The translations under genes were made by a program, and so were the position numbers. A DNA stretch of 64,000 bases, taken from Halicephalobus mephisto. Lineage: Eukaryota; Nematoda; Chromadorea; Rhabditida; Panagrolaimidae. Shown here piece after piece: positions 12,320 through 23,796 of the stretch. The notes below the pieces were generated by a model. That model worked only from the letters and a program-made list of their open reading frames with translations, did not search any database and was not told the origin of the DNA. Numbering within the stretch: position 1 is the first letter of the stretch; each line of letters starts with the position of its first letter. The stretch lies in the NCBI GenBank assembly GCA_009193035.1, contig SWDT01000022.1, positions 124,001-188,000 of the forward strand, read 5' to 3'.

Positions 12320-12690
12320 GTGATAATTTTTTGCATTTTTTCACTTTGGAGTGTATCGCTACTTTCAATATCTGGTCCCGATCAGAGGAAAAAGTAGACT
12401 TCGTAGATCTCTTCACAGGTCCTAGGAAGAGCAACTTGGGACATTTCGCAGTTCGATTACTCCCAGCTGCCCTATTATGTGCAGGTTCCTCCTTGACACA
12501 AATCCAGTGGGTTCTGTTAATCCGACCCCCTCCACGTACCGGTGATGTATTCAACACCGTCGGAAGTCGAAGAAACCTATTCTGTCGAGTCTCGGCAGAT
12601 ACATGGCAGTCATTAAATCTCCCGACTATCCCGCACAGCTTCGAAACGATGTCTACATTCACATCCAGGGAGGTCCAAGCGTAGTAAAAC
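12320..12690. other. GC-richer island of unknown nature
   Basis: About 370 bases noticeably richer in G and C than their surroundings, the usual look of exons in this window. Plus strand carries open frames in all three phases, for example one ending RNDVYIHIQGGPSVVKLLS before a TAA at about 12700 and one open from 12211 to 12684; minus strand is open at 12294-12662. I recognise no family in any frame and cannot chain them with splice sites. Candidates are a decayed gene, a fragment of a mobile element, a non-coding RNA, or exons of a fast-evolving gene. Confidence 0.35.
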
Positions 12691-12873
12691 TTCTATCCTA
12701 AGCCTTTATGTTCCAATTTTTGTAACTTTAGTTTAAAAATTAAAAAATAAATAATTTTAAATACCTTTACATTAGTTATACAGTACTTTAAAGACCATTT
12801 TAGATAAATTTCAACTTTTTAAAATAAAGTTTTATATAAAATTTCAAATATCCTTGAAATTTAGAGTTAGTTT

Positions 12874-13163
12874 TCAGAATCCTGGATTTTGAAGATTAAT
12901 TTTTGATTTTGATTTCAAATTCAGAATCTGAGTTTTATTACAGTACTATAAATATTTTTCTTCAGTTTTAACTTTGAAATTGGGATATAAATCCTCCATA
13001 TATAAGTACTTTGTAACTCAGAATCTTGAATTCTGAAGGCTGACTTTTGATTTTGATTTTAGATACAGAATTTATGAGTTTTATTACAGTATGATAAGTA
13101 CTTTTGTAGAGCTTCAACTTTGAAATTGGAACATGAATCCTCGAAACAGAAACACCATGTAAC
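12874..13163. repeat. direct duplication, 144-base period
   Basis: CAGAATCCTGGATTTTGAAG at about 12875 and its homologue at 13019 begin two diverged copies that continue through TTTTATTACAGTA and CAACTTTGAAATTGG. Only two copies; not coding. Confidence 0.7.
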
Positions 13164-13480
13164 CAACCCGAGGATGTCCCTGGATGAATCTGAATATAAG
13201 TCACAAAAATTGAAATCTGCAAGAATTCCGAAAATGCATTATCTTCAACGTTCAAAAGTATTGAAAAATTCAAAAATCACTCAAAATGTAAAAGAACGAA
13301 AAAGTTAAGTACTAAGTCAACAAATTTCGGGCCAAACATTTCTGGATCGAAAAAGTCGTTTTTGCAAACTTCCTTTTTTATAGCGAAATTTAGATTTCTT
13401 AAATTTCAAAATGAACATAAGTTAAGTCATTTCCGGTTCGTGGATTTCCATAACATAAGCTTTTGAGGATAAAGTAGATA

Positions 13481-13661
13481 CAGTGGAATCTCGACATCAC
13501 GCACCCAGGCTATAAGGCCTACAAGGCACGGTTCCAGCGCGTTAGTTTGACCGCATACAAATTTGCGAAAATTTAAGCAATTTTAGTCATATTCGACCCT
13601 CGGTAAAAGGCACCCACGATTTGTTCGGTCTCTTAGATTACGTTATATCGAGGGTCGACTG
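13481..13661. mobile_element. Tc1/mariner-type MITE, diverged
   Basis: Left end CAGTGGAATCTCGACATCAC is preceded by TA. The right end reads as the reverse complement of CAGTCGACCCTCGATATAAC. About 20-base imperfect terminal inverted repeats bound 181 bases with no open frame. The ends resemble the CAGTAGAAC ends of the two elements at 24271-24620, but the interior is different. Confidence 0.7.
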
Positions 13662-13820
13662 TGTTATATATAACATATAACATATAATACATGTAATACA
13701 TGTAATATATAACATATATTATATATATATTATATATTATATGTAACATATAATATATAACATATAATCCATGTAATGTATAACATATATTATATATATA
13801 TTATATGTAACATGTATAAC
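13662..13820. repeat. AT microsatellite with palindromes
   Basis: Runs of ATATAACATATA, ACATGTAATAC and long ATAT stretches. Strongly self-complementary and abutting the right end of the preceding MITE. Confidence 0.8.
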
Positions 13821-14070
13821 TGTTGGATTGCGCGCGATCTATTTGAATGTAAGCCATACAGCGTTGGTTCCGAAAGGAAATACCCTGAGGACCAACGAAA
13901 TTTGTATGATTGGGGGTTGGTGGCAATTTTAAGATTGCGCAATAATTTTGGTAGAGTTGTGATTTATCTCGTGCCTTTGGGCCTATAAAGTTGTTTTATA
14001 TATTTTTGTCTACACGCGGATCCGGAGTCTCCAGCGACGATCTAACAATAACATATATAATGTATATAAT
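13821..14070. other. unique-looking segment between AT satellite and MITE
   Basis: About 200 bases of more balanced composition (GGATTGCGCGCGATC near 13825, ATTGCGCAATAAT near 13932). A short open frame ends at 13988 without recognisable content. Nothing assigned. Confidence 0.4.
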
Positions 14071-14073
14071 ATA

Positions 14074-14218
14074 CCGTATTTGCTCTATTTGTGGCGCATC
14101 CTGAAGGTTTGGATGAAAGGAAACTGATATGTGCAACAATAAAGTTAGATAACATATAAGTTCCTGATAGATCGATCGAAAAATAGTGGCACATGTGCCA
14201 CAAATAGAACAAATACGG
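14074..14218. mobile_element. 145-base MITE with ~27-base TIRs and TA target site
   Basis: TA, then CCGTATTTGCTCTATTTGTG at the left; the right end is the reverse complement of CCGTATTTGTTCTATTTGTG followed by TA. The inverted repeats extend to the GCCACAT/GGCGCAT words with two or three mismatches. No coding capacity. Target-site TA points to mobilisation by a Tc1/mariner or pogo-type transposase supplied elsewhere. Confidence 0.85.
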
Positions 14219-14220
14219 TA

Positions 14221-14676
14221 TGTAACATAAACATATATAAATATGTAATATTAACACAACAATGTAAACCCTGTAGGATTACGGTGGTCGTGCTGAGACC
14301 ACCTGATCAGAGAGCCCCCCTTCAAGTCTCAACAGTAATCTAAGTCGTAGTTATTTATGTCAAACTACAAATTCACCTAAAATAACAAATTCATATTTTC
14401 GTCTCAAAACCATGGAAAGTTTATTTTCGCGTCAGGATCATGAAAAGCTCATTTTTAAATTTTTTTAGAATTTTCGTGTCAGGACTGCGGGAAATTTATT
14501 TGATTTTTATACTTTCACGTCAGGATTATAGAAAATTCATTTTTTTATTTTTAGAGTTCCTGTTTCAAATCATCATTTTTCTTGATGTTGATTGTGTTGC
14601 AAAAAATCCAAATGACGTAACCGAGCTATCACTAAAAACTCATTGATTGGTGACTTTGTTCTAATTGAAACAACCA
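14221..14676. other. spacer with decayed GTC(A)GGA-motif repeats
   Basis: No gene. Between 14395 and 14560, units such as TTTTCGTGTCAGGACTGC and TTCGCGTCAGGATCATG recur about every 50 bases; they belong to the widespread core motif described in the findings. Confidence 0.45.
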
Positions 14677-14745
14677 ATAAATAAATAAATAAATAAATGA
14701 GTAAATAAATGAATAAATAAATTAATTAATTAATTAATTAATTAA
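14677..14745. repeat. (AAAT)n / (ATTA)n microsatellite
   Basis: AAATAAATAAATAAATGAGT followed by ATTAATTAATTAATTAATT. Simple tetranucleotide array that switches unit midway. Confidence 0.95.
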
Positions 14746-14814
14746 TGAAAAAAGTTATCTACAGGGGGTTGGGATTCATTCACAGGGAGTATGGAGTTCC
14801 ATTTATAGAAAGTT

Positions 14815-15190
14815 TAGGGGTTAATTTACGACGGCTTTGGAAGGTCATTGATAGGGTACTTATGAGATTCATTTATAAAAGTTTTGAAAAATTTAAAAAT
14901 TGACTTACATGAGGACTTGTGGGATTTGTTTACAAGAAGTTTAAAAATTCATTGATAAAGTACTTATGTGATTTGTTTACAAGTGGTTTGGAGTTATTTA
15001 CGACTTTGGAAGGTCATTGATAAAGTATTTACGGAATTCATTTATAAAAGTTTTGAAAAATTCAAAAATTGATTTACATGAAGACTTGTGGAATTTGTTT
15101 ACAAGAAGTTTCAAGATTCATGAGGTTCAGAAATTTATCGATAAAGTACTTATGGGACTTGTTTACAAGCAGTTTGGAATTTTGTCCACG
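14815..15190. repeat. ~173-base direct repeat, about two copies
   Basis: TTTGGAAGGTCATTGATA and GACTTGTGGGATTTGTTTAC recur about 173 bases apart. Nested shorter repeats (GATTTGTTTACAAG) lie inside each copy. Confidence 0.7.
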
Positions 15191-15384
15191 CGAAAACCAA
15201 AGAGTTCATAGTCACAAAAGTCCCGTGAAAAATTTAAATTCACTTTCTGCATTTTTGAAGAAATCCACAGGGATATGGACTCTCAGGTACATACAAATTA
15301 ACGAAGATGTTAAATCCGTAAAAATCTCTGCGGAATTTTCTGAAAGGGATTCCAACGACAATATGACCTAAAATGACACCAGTA

Positions 15385-15518
15385 CAAAAAAAACGCAACT
15401 TTTGGGACAGTAACAAATGCAAATCGTCACTATTTCAATTTTCTTCACAAATATGAAATATTCACGAAAAATATTACAGTTCGCAATTTTTACAGAATCA
15501 AAAGTTATGTTTTTTATG
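15385..15518. mobile_element. CGTAACTTTTGG-family MITE, copy 1
   Basis: Left end CAAAAAAAACGCAACTTTTG after TA; right end AATCAAAAGTTATGTTTTTT. The internal mark AACAAATGCAAATCGTCACT is shared by all family members. About 134 bases, non-coding. It begins a 231-base tandem block together with the next spacer. Confidence 0.8.
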
Positions 15519-15615
15519 AGCTTAATGCAACTATATATTGAATCTGATATGTCAGATATATCAGAGCCGTTTTAATGTATTCATATATCATATACAATTT
15601 ACCGATATCTACATA

Positions 15616-15749
15616 CAAAAAAAACGTAACTTTTAGTACAGTAACAAATGCAAATCGTCACTATTTCAATTTTCTTCACAAATATGAAATATTTACGAAA
15701 AATATTACAGTTCGCAATTTTTACAGAATCAAAAGTTATGTTTTTTATG
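15616..15749. mobile_element. CGTAACTTTTGG-family MITE, copy 2
   Basis: Nearly identical to copy 1 and exactly one 231-base period downstream, with the same spacer (ATGTCAGATATATCAGAGCC). It therefore arose by tandem duplication of element plus flank, not by independent insertion. Confidence 0.85.
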
Positions 15750-15846
15750 AGCTTAATGCAACTATATATTGAATCTGATGTGTCAGATATATCAGAGCCG
15801 TTTTAATGTATTCATATATCATATGCAATTTACCGATATCTACATA

Positions 15847-15980
15847 CAAAAAAACGTAACTTTTGGTACAGTAACAAATGCAAATCGTCACTATTTCAAT
15901 CTTCTTCACAAACGTGAAATATTCACGAAAAATATTACATTTCGCAATTTTTACAGAACCAAAAGTTATGTTTTTTATGA
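15847..15980. mobile_element. CGTAACTTTTGG-family MITE, copy 3
   Basis: Third copy at the same 231-base spacing. The sequence after its right end (AGCATTAACTAGATG) departs from the spacer, so the tandem block ends here. Confidence 0.85.
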
Positions 15981-16058
15981 AGCATTAACTAGATGTTTTC
16001 TTCACTAATGATGGGCCAAGTATTCTCATGACCATAGCCTTGACGAAACGTTCTATTA

Positions 16059-16600
16059 CACCATAAAAAGTGCAACATTTAACCAAATAACAAATACAAA
16101 TCGTCACTATAAAGTTGCTATTTTCATCAAAAGTGTAAAATATTCATAAAAAAAATGTGACGATTCTGTTAAATTTTATCATAAATATCAAAATTCATAA
16201 AAAATGTGACGATTGTATCAAATTTTCGTTACAAATTTCGAATATTCACGGAAAATGTAACAATTATATTAAATTTTCATCAAAAATGTAAAATATTAAT
16301 GAAAAACGTGCCGATTTTGTTAAATTTTATCATAAATATCAAAATTCATAAAAAATGTGACGATTGTGTTAAATTTTATCATAAATATCAAAATTCATAA
16401 AAAATGTGACGATTGTGTTACATTTTGCCATAAATGTAAAATATTAATTAAAAAAGTGCCGATTATGTTAAATTTTATCATAAATATCAAAATTCATAAA
16501 AAATGTGACGATTGTGTTACAAATTTCGAATATTTGCGAAAAATGTTACATTTTTATCACATTTCGCAATTATTACAAAATTAAAAGTTACTTTTTTGTG
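16059..16600. mobile_element. CGTAACTTTTGG-family MITE expanded by an internal minisatellite
   Basis: Bounded by TA dinucleotides: left CACCATAAAAAGTGCAAC, right AAAGTTACTTTTTTGTG then TA. Between the ends the element carries about eight imperfect units of roughly 55-60 bases (AAAAATGTGACGATTGTGTT plus ATCATAAATATCAAAATTCA), making it four times the length of copies 1-3. Open frames across it are by-products of the repeats. Confidence 0.8.
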
Positions 16601-16819
16601 TAGGTAATTGAAATTGAAAAATTCATGATCACAAATTTTAAACTTTTTGTAAAAATTCGTTTTTAAAATTAAATGATTCATTAGTGGATGATTAATTTAT
16701 GTCGTTAGATGTATGATTCTTCGCCGGAACTTACGAAACGTCATGTGAACTTCAACTACAAAGCACCCTCTATCCATTTCGTTAAGCGGATTTATAGCGA
16801 TATTGCAAATTGAACATTT

Positions 16820-17160
16820 TTGTCGAGATATAGCTGTGACGAGGTGTGTAAAACAGTTAATATCAAAATTAAATTGAATTTTTTGAAATAATTATACAAC
16901 CTGGCTTGTCCAAATGTTGCACGCAAAGTGCAGTTTTGATTTCGAAATATTTTAAAATATAGATGTAAGTCAACTTGCCTGAATCTTGGTCGCAAAGTGC
17001 AGTTTTGATTTCGAAATATTTTCAAACATAAATAGATGTAAATCGACTGGCCTAAATGTTGCGCGCAGAGTGTAATTTTGATTTAGAAATATTTTAAAAC
17101 ATAAATAGATGTCAACTAGCCTGAATGTTGCGCGCAAACTGCAAATTATTATTTTTACTT
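16820..17160. repeat. ~75-base minisatellite, four copies
   Basis: Units of the form CCTGAATGTTGCGCGCAAAG followed by TGCAGTTTTGATTTCGAAAT and a poly-A/T filler. The same unit, diverged, recurs at 45180-45460. Confidence 0.8.
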
Positions 17161-17278
17161 TGATTTTGATCTTAGTTTCTTTATAAACTTTGAAATTCAA
17201 TGATTAATAAAAAATGAAGGGAAAATTAAAATATAATAATTAAAAGAAAATTAGGAAAAAGAATTTCGTGATATAGTA

Positions 17279-17552
17279 CACACAAAAAATCGTAATTTCT
17301 AGCTTTGTAACAATTGCGAAATGTGATGAAAATGTAACACAATCGTAACATTTTTAAATTAATATTTGACTTTTGTGACGAAAATTGTAACATAATCGTC
17401 ACATTTTTTTTATCAATATTTGACTTTTGTGACAAAATGTAACACAATCGTCACAATTTTCATGAATATTTGACTTTTGTGACGAAAAATGTAACACAAT
17501 AGTGACGATTTGCATTTGTTACTGTCCCAAAAGTTACGTTTCTTTTTTTCTG
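17279..17552. mobile_element. CGTAACTTTTGG-family MITE, inverted copy
   Basis: TA flanks on both sides. Left CACACAAAAAATCGTAATTT, right GTCCCAAAAGTTACG then T-rich end and TA. Orientation is opposite to copies 1-3. About four internal units of TGTAACACAATCGTCACATT. Confidence 0.8.
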
Positions 17553-17569
17553 TAGTTTAAAATTAAAAA

Positions 17570-19640
17570 ATTTTTGGTTTTTATTCGAAAAAATAAGAAA
17601 TCCACAAAATTTTTAATTTGAGTGAATTGACAAAATGTGATTTAAAAAATTTGTTTTTCTTATTTATCATCGAAAAAAAAAATTATTTAAAATTAAATTT
17701 TAATATTTCTGATCTTAATTGGAAAATTCATAATTTTACATATTATTAATTTAAAAAAAACAATTTTAAAATTATTTAAAATTAAATTTTATCATTTTTG
17801 GTCTTAATTGAAAAATTCGTTTCGAGAAAATTTGAAATTTCAATTTTATTAATTTAAAAAAAAAATAATTTTAAAATTACTTAAAATTAAATTTTAATAT
17901 TTCTGGTCGTAACTGGAAAATTCGAAAAATTTATTTTAAGAAAATTTAAATTTCAATTTTATTAATTTAAAAAAAAACAATTTTAAAATTATTTAAAATT
18001 AAATTTTATCATTTTTGGTCGTAACTGGAAAATTTCAAATTTTACATATTATTAATTTAAAAAAAAATAATTTTAAAATTATTTAAAATTAAATTTCATC
18101 ATTTTTTGTCTTAATTGGAAAATTCGAAAAATTTATTTTAAGAAAATTTTCCGAAATTTTGAAAGAAAAATTTTTTGTATGAAATAATTCAGAATACTTT
18201 GAAATTTTATAAAATCATGCAAATACAAATTTTTTATTTTCAGTTTTCAATTAAATTTGAAATCCATATTAAAAAAATATTTTTAGAATTTCGTATAGAT
18301 CATTTTTAATTTTAATAAAAACATGATATCATAATTTAATATATTTTTTGAAACCTTTCAGAATCACATAAAGGTTAAATTTTAATATTTCCGGTCTCAA
18401 CCGGAAAATTTTCGAAATTTTTTCTGAAATATTTTTTTCGAAATTTTAATTTTATTAATTTTGAAAAATGCAATTTTTAAGCTTTTTAGAATTATTGAAA
18501 ATTTTATTTTATAATTTTTGTTTTAACTAGAAAATTTCAAAATTTTTTCTGAAATATTTTTTTCGAAATTTTAATTTTATTAATTTTCAAAAATGTGATT
18601 TAAAATTTATTGAATAATTTTAAAACTTTTTAGAACTATTTAAAAATCAATTTTTGTTTTAACTGTGAAATTTCAAAATTTTTTTCGAAATTTTTTTTTA
18701 TTTTATAAAAACTGTGACATCAGAATTTGAGAAGTTTCTGAAACCTTATAAGATTCCATAAAGGTTAAATTTTGTAGTTTCTGTCTCAACTGGAAAATTC
18801 GAGAACTCCATATGAAGAAGTATTTTTAGATTTTGTAGCGATTATTTCTAATCTTCTTAAAAAATATCATATTTGGATTTAGTGGTTTTTTTTAAACTTC
18901 ATAAAATGACATAAATCCAAATGTTTGATCATTAATCTCAACTGAAAAATTCCAGAAATTCGTGTTAAAACAAATTTTCGAAATTTTTTAATATTTCAAA
19001 TTAAAAAAAAATAACAATCTTTAAATTTTAAAAATTTTGAAAGTTACTTCAAAATTAAATTTTGAAATTTTTGTCTTAACTGGAAAATTCCAGAAATTCG
19101 TGTTAAAACAAATTTTCGAAGTTTTGTAATATTTTTAATTTTAAAAAATAACAATCTTTAAATTATTAAAATTTTTAAAATTACTTCAAAATTAAATTTT
19201 GAAATTTTTGTCTTAACTGGAAAATTCCAAAACTTCTTCTCGAAACAAATTTTCAAAGTTTTGTAATATTTTTAATTTTAAAAAATAATAACCTTTAAAT
19301 TTTAAAAATTACTTCAAAGTTAAATTTCAAAATTTTTATTTCAATTGAAAAATTCTAGAAATTCGGATTAAGATAATTTTTGAAATTTTATAGTATTTTA
19401 AATTTTTAAAAATAATATTGAAATTTTTAAAATTATTTAAAATAAAATTTTAAAATTCTTGTCTTAACTGAAAAATTCCAAAAATTCGTTTTAAAATAAT
19501 TTTTTTCAGAATTTTTTATTAAACGTAATTAAAAATTTGTTGAATAACTTTCAAACTTTAGAATTTTTAAATTCCCGGTCTTAAGAGAAAATTTTAAAAA
19601 TTCGTATCGAGGTAATTTTTGAAAATTTTGTAGCAGATAA
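17570..19640. repeat. degenerate ~120-base tandem array, 2 kb
   Basis: Recurring string TTTTAATATTTCTGGTC, AACTGGAAAATTCGAAAA and TTAATTTAAAAAAAA with a spacing near 115-125 bases; best preserved at 17640-18120 and progressively decayed to 19640. No coding potential seen on either strand. Confidence 0.75.
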
Positions 19641-19762
19641 TTCCAATTTTTATAATATCTCGAATATTTGTGCAAAAAGTAAATAATTACGATAATTATG
19701 CTTTTTTTCAAATGACCATATTTCAAAATTTTCGACAATTAGTGAAAAAAATTTGTTTTTAG

Positions 19763-20257
19763 CATTAGGGCTACTGTAGGTGTTGTTTTTAGAATTAGGG
19801 TTACTGTAGATGGTGTTTTTAATACTAGGGCTACTGTAGGTAATGTTTTTAGGATTAAGGTTACTGTAGGTAGTGTTTTTAATATTAGGCTTACTGTAAG
19901 TGGTATTTTTAATATTAGGGTTACTGTAGGTGGTGTTTTTAGAATTAGGGTTACTGTAGATAATGTTTTTAGAATTAAAGTTACTGTAGGTAGTGTTTTT
20001 AATACTAGGGTTACTGTAAGTGGTATTTTTAATATTAGGGTTACTGTAGGTGGTATTTTTAATATTAGGGCTACTGTAGATGCACACAAAAAAGAGCGTA
20101 ACTTTTGGTCCGTAACAATTACGAAATGTGACACAATCGTCATATTTTTCATGGATATTTGACATTTTTGACGAAAATAAAACATAATAGTGACGATTTG
20201 TGTTTGTTACTGTACCAAAAGTTACGTTTTTTGTGTTTGGTGTTTTTAACATTAATC
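19763..20257. repeat. 30-base minisatellite
   Basis: About ten units of GGGTTACTGTAGGTGGTGTT plus TTTAGAATTA. Because the period is a multiple of three the minus strand stays open (19650-20333) with decapeptide repeats of the NPNIKNTTYS type; I regard that frame as a by-product. The array is interrupted by a MITE at 20083-20238. Confidence 0.85.
20083..20238. mobile_element. MITE inserted inside a minisatellite unit
   Basis: Left end CACACAAAAAAGAGCGTAAC, right end GTTACGTTTTTTGTGTT. Left flank CTACTGTAGATG and right flank TGGTGTTTTTAA rejoin into a normal minisatellite unit if the element and one TG are removed. This fixes both ends of the family and implies a two-base target duplication. 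Confidence 0.85.
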
Positions 20258-20569
20258 TCCATATAGTCCACATAAATGACATTTTTTCCGTTTTACAAAC
20301 GTCGCGGATTGAGGGATATCCTGAAAACGTCAAATTCCGGATTCATAAGCTGATTGCGACATAAGTGACCCAAACGGAAACACATTTAGTTTTTTCCACT
20401 TAAAAATTCATCATTGTACTTTATATCTGGATAAAAGTATATTTGAATTTTTATTTTTTACATTTTTCGTATTTTAAAAAATATAAAAGTTGCATGTTAT
20501 TTTAGAAAAATTTTATTAATGACAAAAATTCAATGATTTTATATATTTAATTAATTTAATTTTTTTATT

Positions 20570-23125
20570 TCAACTCAGGCAAACAAGTAATTATCCAGAG
20601 GGTATAGGAGTACTGATTTTGATTTTATTATGTAGAAGTTGTAAAAAAAGTAATGTTGATGATTACAAAAGTTTAAAAATTACAACTTACATACTTGCAT
20701 ACATATAGAATTAACTTTATTTTCTTTCCAGATTCTCCAAACAAGTAATTATCCAGAGGGTATAGGAGTACTGATTTTGATTTTATTATGTAGAAGTTGT
20801 AAAAAAAGTAATGTTGATGATTACAAAAGTTTAAAAATTATAACTTACATACTTGCATACATATAGAATTAACTTTGTTTTTTTCTAGATTTCATTCTAG
20901 ATTCTCCGAACAAGTAATTATCCAGAGGGTATAGGAGTTGATTTTGATTTTATTATGTAGAAGTTGTAAAAGAAGTAATGTTGATTGCAAAAGTTTAAAA
21001 ATTATAACTTGCATACATATAGAATTAACTTTGTTTTTTTCTAGATTTCATTCTAGATTCTCCAAACAAGTAATTATCCAGAGGATACTGGAGTACTGAT
21101 TTTGATTTTATTATGTAGAAGTTGTAAAAAAAGTAATGTCGATGATTGCAAAGGATTAAAAATTATAACTTACATATTTGCATACATATAGAATTAACTT
21201 TGTTTTTTTCTAGATTCTTCAAACATGTAATTACTCAAAGGATACTGAAGTATTAGTTGCAACTTTTATGTGCAAACATATTAAATCAAATAATGTTGAG
21301 AATTGCAGAAGTTTAAAAATTATAACTTGCATACACTATATAATGCACATAGAATTAACTTTTTCCTCCAGATTTGAGTCTAGATCTTACAAAAAAAGGA
21401 TTACTTGGGAGAGATTGAAACATTGATTCTCATTTCAGTATACAAGTACATCAAACGAAGCAATGTTAAAAGTTACACAACTTTAAAGATCATAACTTGC
21501 ATATGTTATACATACAAGATTAATTTTGTTTTTTCCTCCAGATTTGAGTCTAGATCTTACAAAAAAGGATTACTCAGGAGATATAAGAACATTGATTCTA
21601 ATTTCAGTATACAAATACATCAAACGAAGCAATGTTAAAAGTTACACAACTTTAAAGATCATAACTTGCATGTTATACATACAAGATTAATTTTGTTTTT
21701 TCCTCCAGATTTGAGTCTAGATCTTACAAAAAAGGATTACTCGGGAGATATAAGAACATTGATTCTCATTTCAATATACAAATACATCAAACAAAACAAT
21801 GTTAAAAGTTACACAACTTTAAAGATTACAACTTTAAAGATCATAACTTGCATGTTATACATACAAGATTAATTTTGTTTTTCTCTAGATTTGAGTCTAG
21901 ATCTTACAAAAAAGGATTACTCGGGAGATATAAGAACATTGATTCTCATTTCAATATACAAATACATCAAACAAAACAATGTTAAAAGTTACACAACTTT
22001 AAAGATTACAACTTGCATATGTTATACATACAAGATTAATTTTGTTTTTCTCTAGATTTGAGTCTAGATCTTACAAAAAAAAATTACTCGGGATATATTG
22101 AAACATTGATTCTCATTTCAATATGTAAATCTTTCAACTAAAACAGCACTGAAAGCATTATGATTTTGAATTGTGTACTTTGTATTCACTATGTTTATTG
22201 AATTAATTTTTCCTCAAATTTGCTTTTAGATTTTATAAACATATTTCATAAGAAGTAAAAAAACTTCCATTTAAATAGGTAATTAAACTAAAACACAGAA
22301 TATGATTGCAATGATATATTTAGCGCTGAATATTCAAAAATACACAAGTTACAAAAAAGCTTGACGCAAACAATGTTAATCATTAAGCATTGGAGGTAAA
22401 TATTCTACATTTTTCAGTAATGAGTCATTTTTTCTTGTTTCCCTTTTCGCAGATTAATACCGTACTCTTCGACAGTGTTGACAAGAAGATATAACGGGAA
22501 TTATTGAGATTTGGATATATAAATATTTCAAATTAAATAGCACTGGAAGATTTCTGATCTTAAATTATATATTTTGTATTACTATATACATAAAATTGAT
22601 TTTTTTTTGTTAATTTACTGTTAAATTTAACAAATATATATCTCATCAGAAGATATAACAACATTGATTACGATTTGGATATATAAATGTTTCAAATTAA
22701 ATAGTAATGGAAGATTTCTGAATTTTAATTGCATATTTTGTATTACTATATACATAAAATTGATTTTTTTTGTAAATTTGCTGTTAAATTTAACAAATAT
22801 ATATCTCATCAGAAGATATAACAACATTGATTACGATTTGGATATATAAATGTTTCAAATTAAATAGTAATGGAAGATTTCTGAATTTTAATTGCATATT
22901 TTGTATTACTATATACACAAAATTGACTTTTTTTGTAAATTTACTGTTAAATTTAACAAATATATCTCATCAGAAGATATAACAATATTCACTTTGATTC
23001 CAACGGGTAAATTTTTCAAATGAAACAACATTGGAAGATTTATGATCTTAAATTGCGTATTTTGTATCCACTATGTACATAAAATTGACTTTGTTTTTTC
23101 TCTGGATTTTCTTCCAGTCTCTGTC
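20570..23125. repeat. ~155-175-base satellite array, about 15 monomers
   Basis: Monomers marked by CAAGTAATTATCCAGAGGGT (early part), ATCTTACAAAAAAGGATTAC (middle) and AATATATATCTCATCAGAAG (late part). All share the layout TTGATTTTxxxTTAT, AAATTATAACTTGCATA, AGAATTAACTTTGTTTTTTC. Adjacent monomers are much more alike than distant ones, so at least three local subfamilies are visible. No coding content. Confidence 0.85.
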
Positions 23126-23564
23126 AAGAAATGTTTAATCTGTAGATTTTATGACGTTGATGCCAAATTTATTCCGAAAATTCTTCAGAAGAAGCACAAC
23201 GAAAAGTTATAAGACCTTGCAAATTGTAACCTTCATATAAATCCCCTTGAAGAAGATTACAGATATCCGTAAATCCTGGATATAACTTCTAATTCACAAT
23301 TATCTATGAAAAATAACTTCGACTAATCTACTTTAAAAATTGTATTGTCTTTGGATTCTTGAGGCGAATTTTCGACGTTATCCAAGGCTGAATGGGATTA
23401 GAGGGAGATCTCAATTTTGTTTTTGCTGCTTTAATCTCTTTTATCTCTTTTTAGAAACAGTCAAATATACAAATTTTTGAACATAGTAAAAAAACAACGA
23501 ACAATTTCGAACGGTATCGATGATTAATGAAACAGTCCGGTGGCAACTTTGAAACAGTGCTTCA
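23126..23564. other. non-repetitive spacer
   Basis: About 440 bases of AT-rich sequence after the satellite. No open frame, tandem repeat or RNA signature found. Confidence 0.45.
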
Positions 23565-23566
23565 AA

Positions 23567-23777
23567 TTATCAAAATTAGAAATCAAAATTCAAAGTCGAA
23601 ATTCTAATTTCTTTTATTAAAAAATATATATGAATTTTTCCTACTGTAAGATATCCTTTCATTTAAGTCGATGAAGTTAGATATCTGGATTTTTCGAATT
23701 ATAAGGATTTATGAATCGTGTCTTAACAAGAAAAATTAGAATTTCGACCTTGAATTTTGATTTCTGATTTTGATAAT
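23567..23777. mobile_element. long-TIR foldback element, copy 1
   Basis: Ends ATTATCAAAATTAGAAATC... and its reverse complement ...GATTTCTGATTTTGATAAT; the inverted repeats run about 60-70 bases through CAAAGTCGAAATTCTAATTT. Centre contains CTGTAAGATATCCTTTCATT. Could fold into one long hairpin. Confidence 0.75.
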
Positions 23778-23796
23778 ACGAAGTACTGTTTTGTAT

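Noticed and set aside
12211..12684. 157-residue plus-strand frame as a real gene
   Set aside because: N-terminal part is purine-tract translation, no homology recognised, other frames equally open. Kept only as an unexplained island.
13776..13988. 70-residue open frame across the AT microsatellite
   Set aside because: Half of it is microsatellite translation and the remainder matches nothing I know.
16206..17447. Several 60-80-residue frames rich in FIINIKIHKKC or NQNCTLR
   Set aside because: Translations of MITE-internal and 75-base minisatellite units.
19650..20333. 227-residue minus-strand frame with NPNIKNTTYS decapeptide repeats
   Set aside because: Product of a 30-base minisatellite whose period is divisible by three; it also runs through an inserted MITE. 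No start context or splice support.
20570..23125. CRISPR-like array
   Set aside because: Monomers are continuous without unique spacers, lengths are about 160-170 bases, and the genome is eukaryotic.
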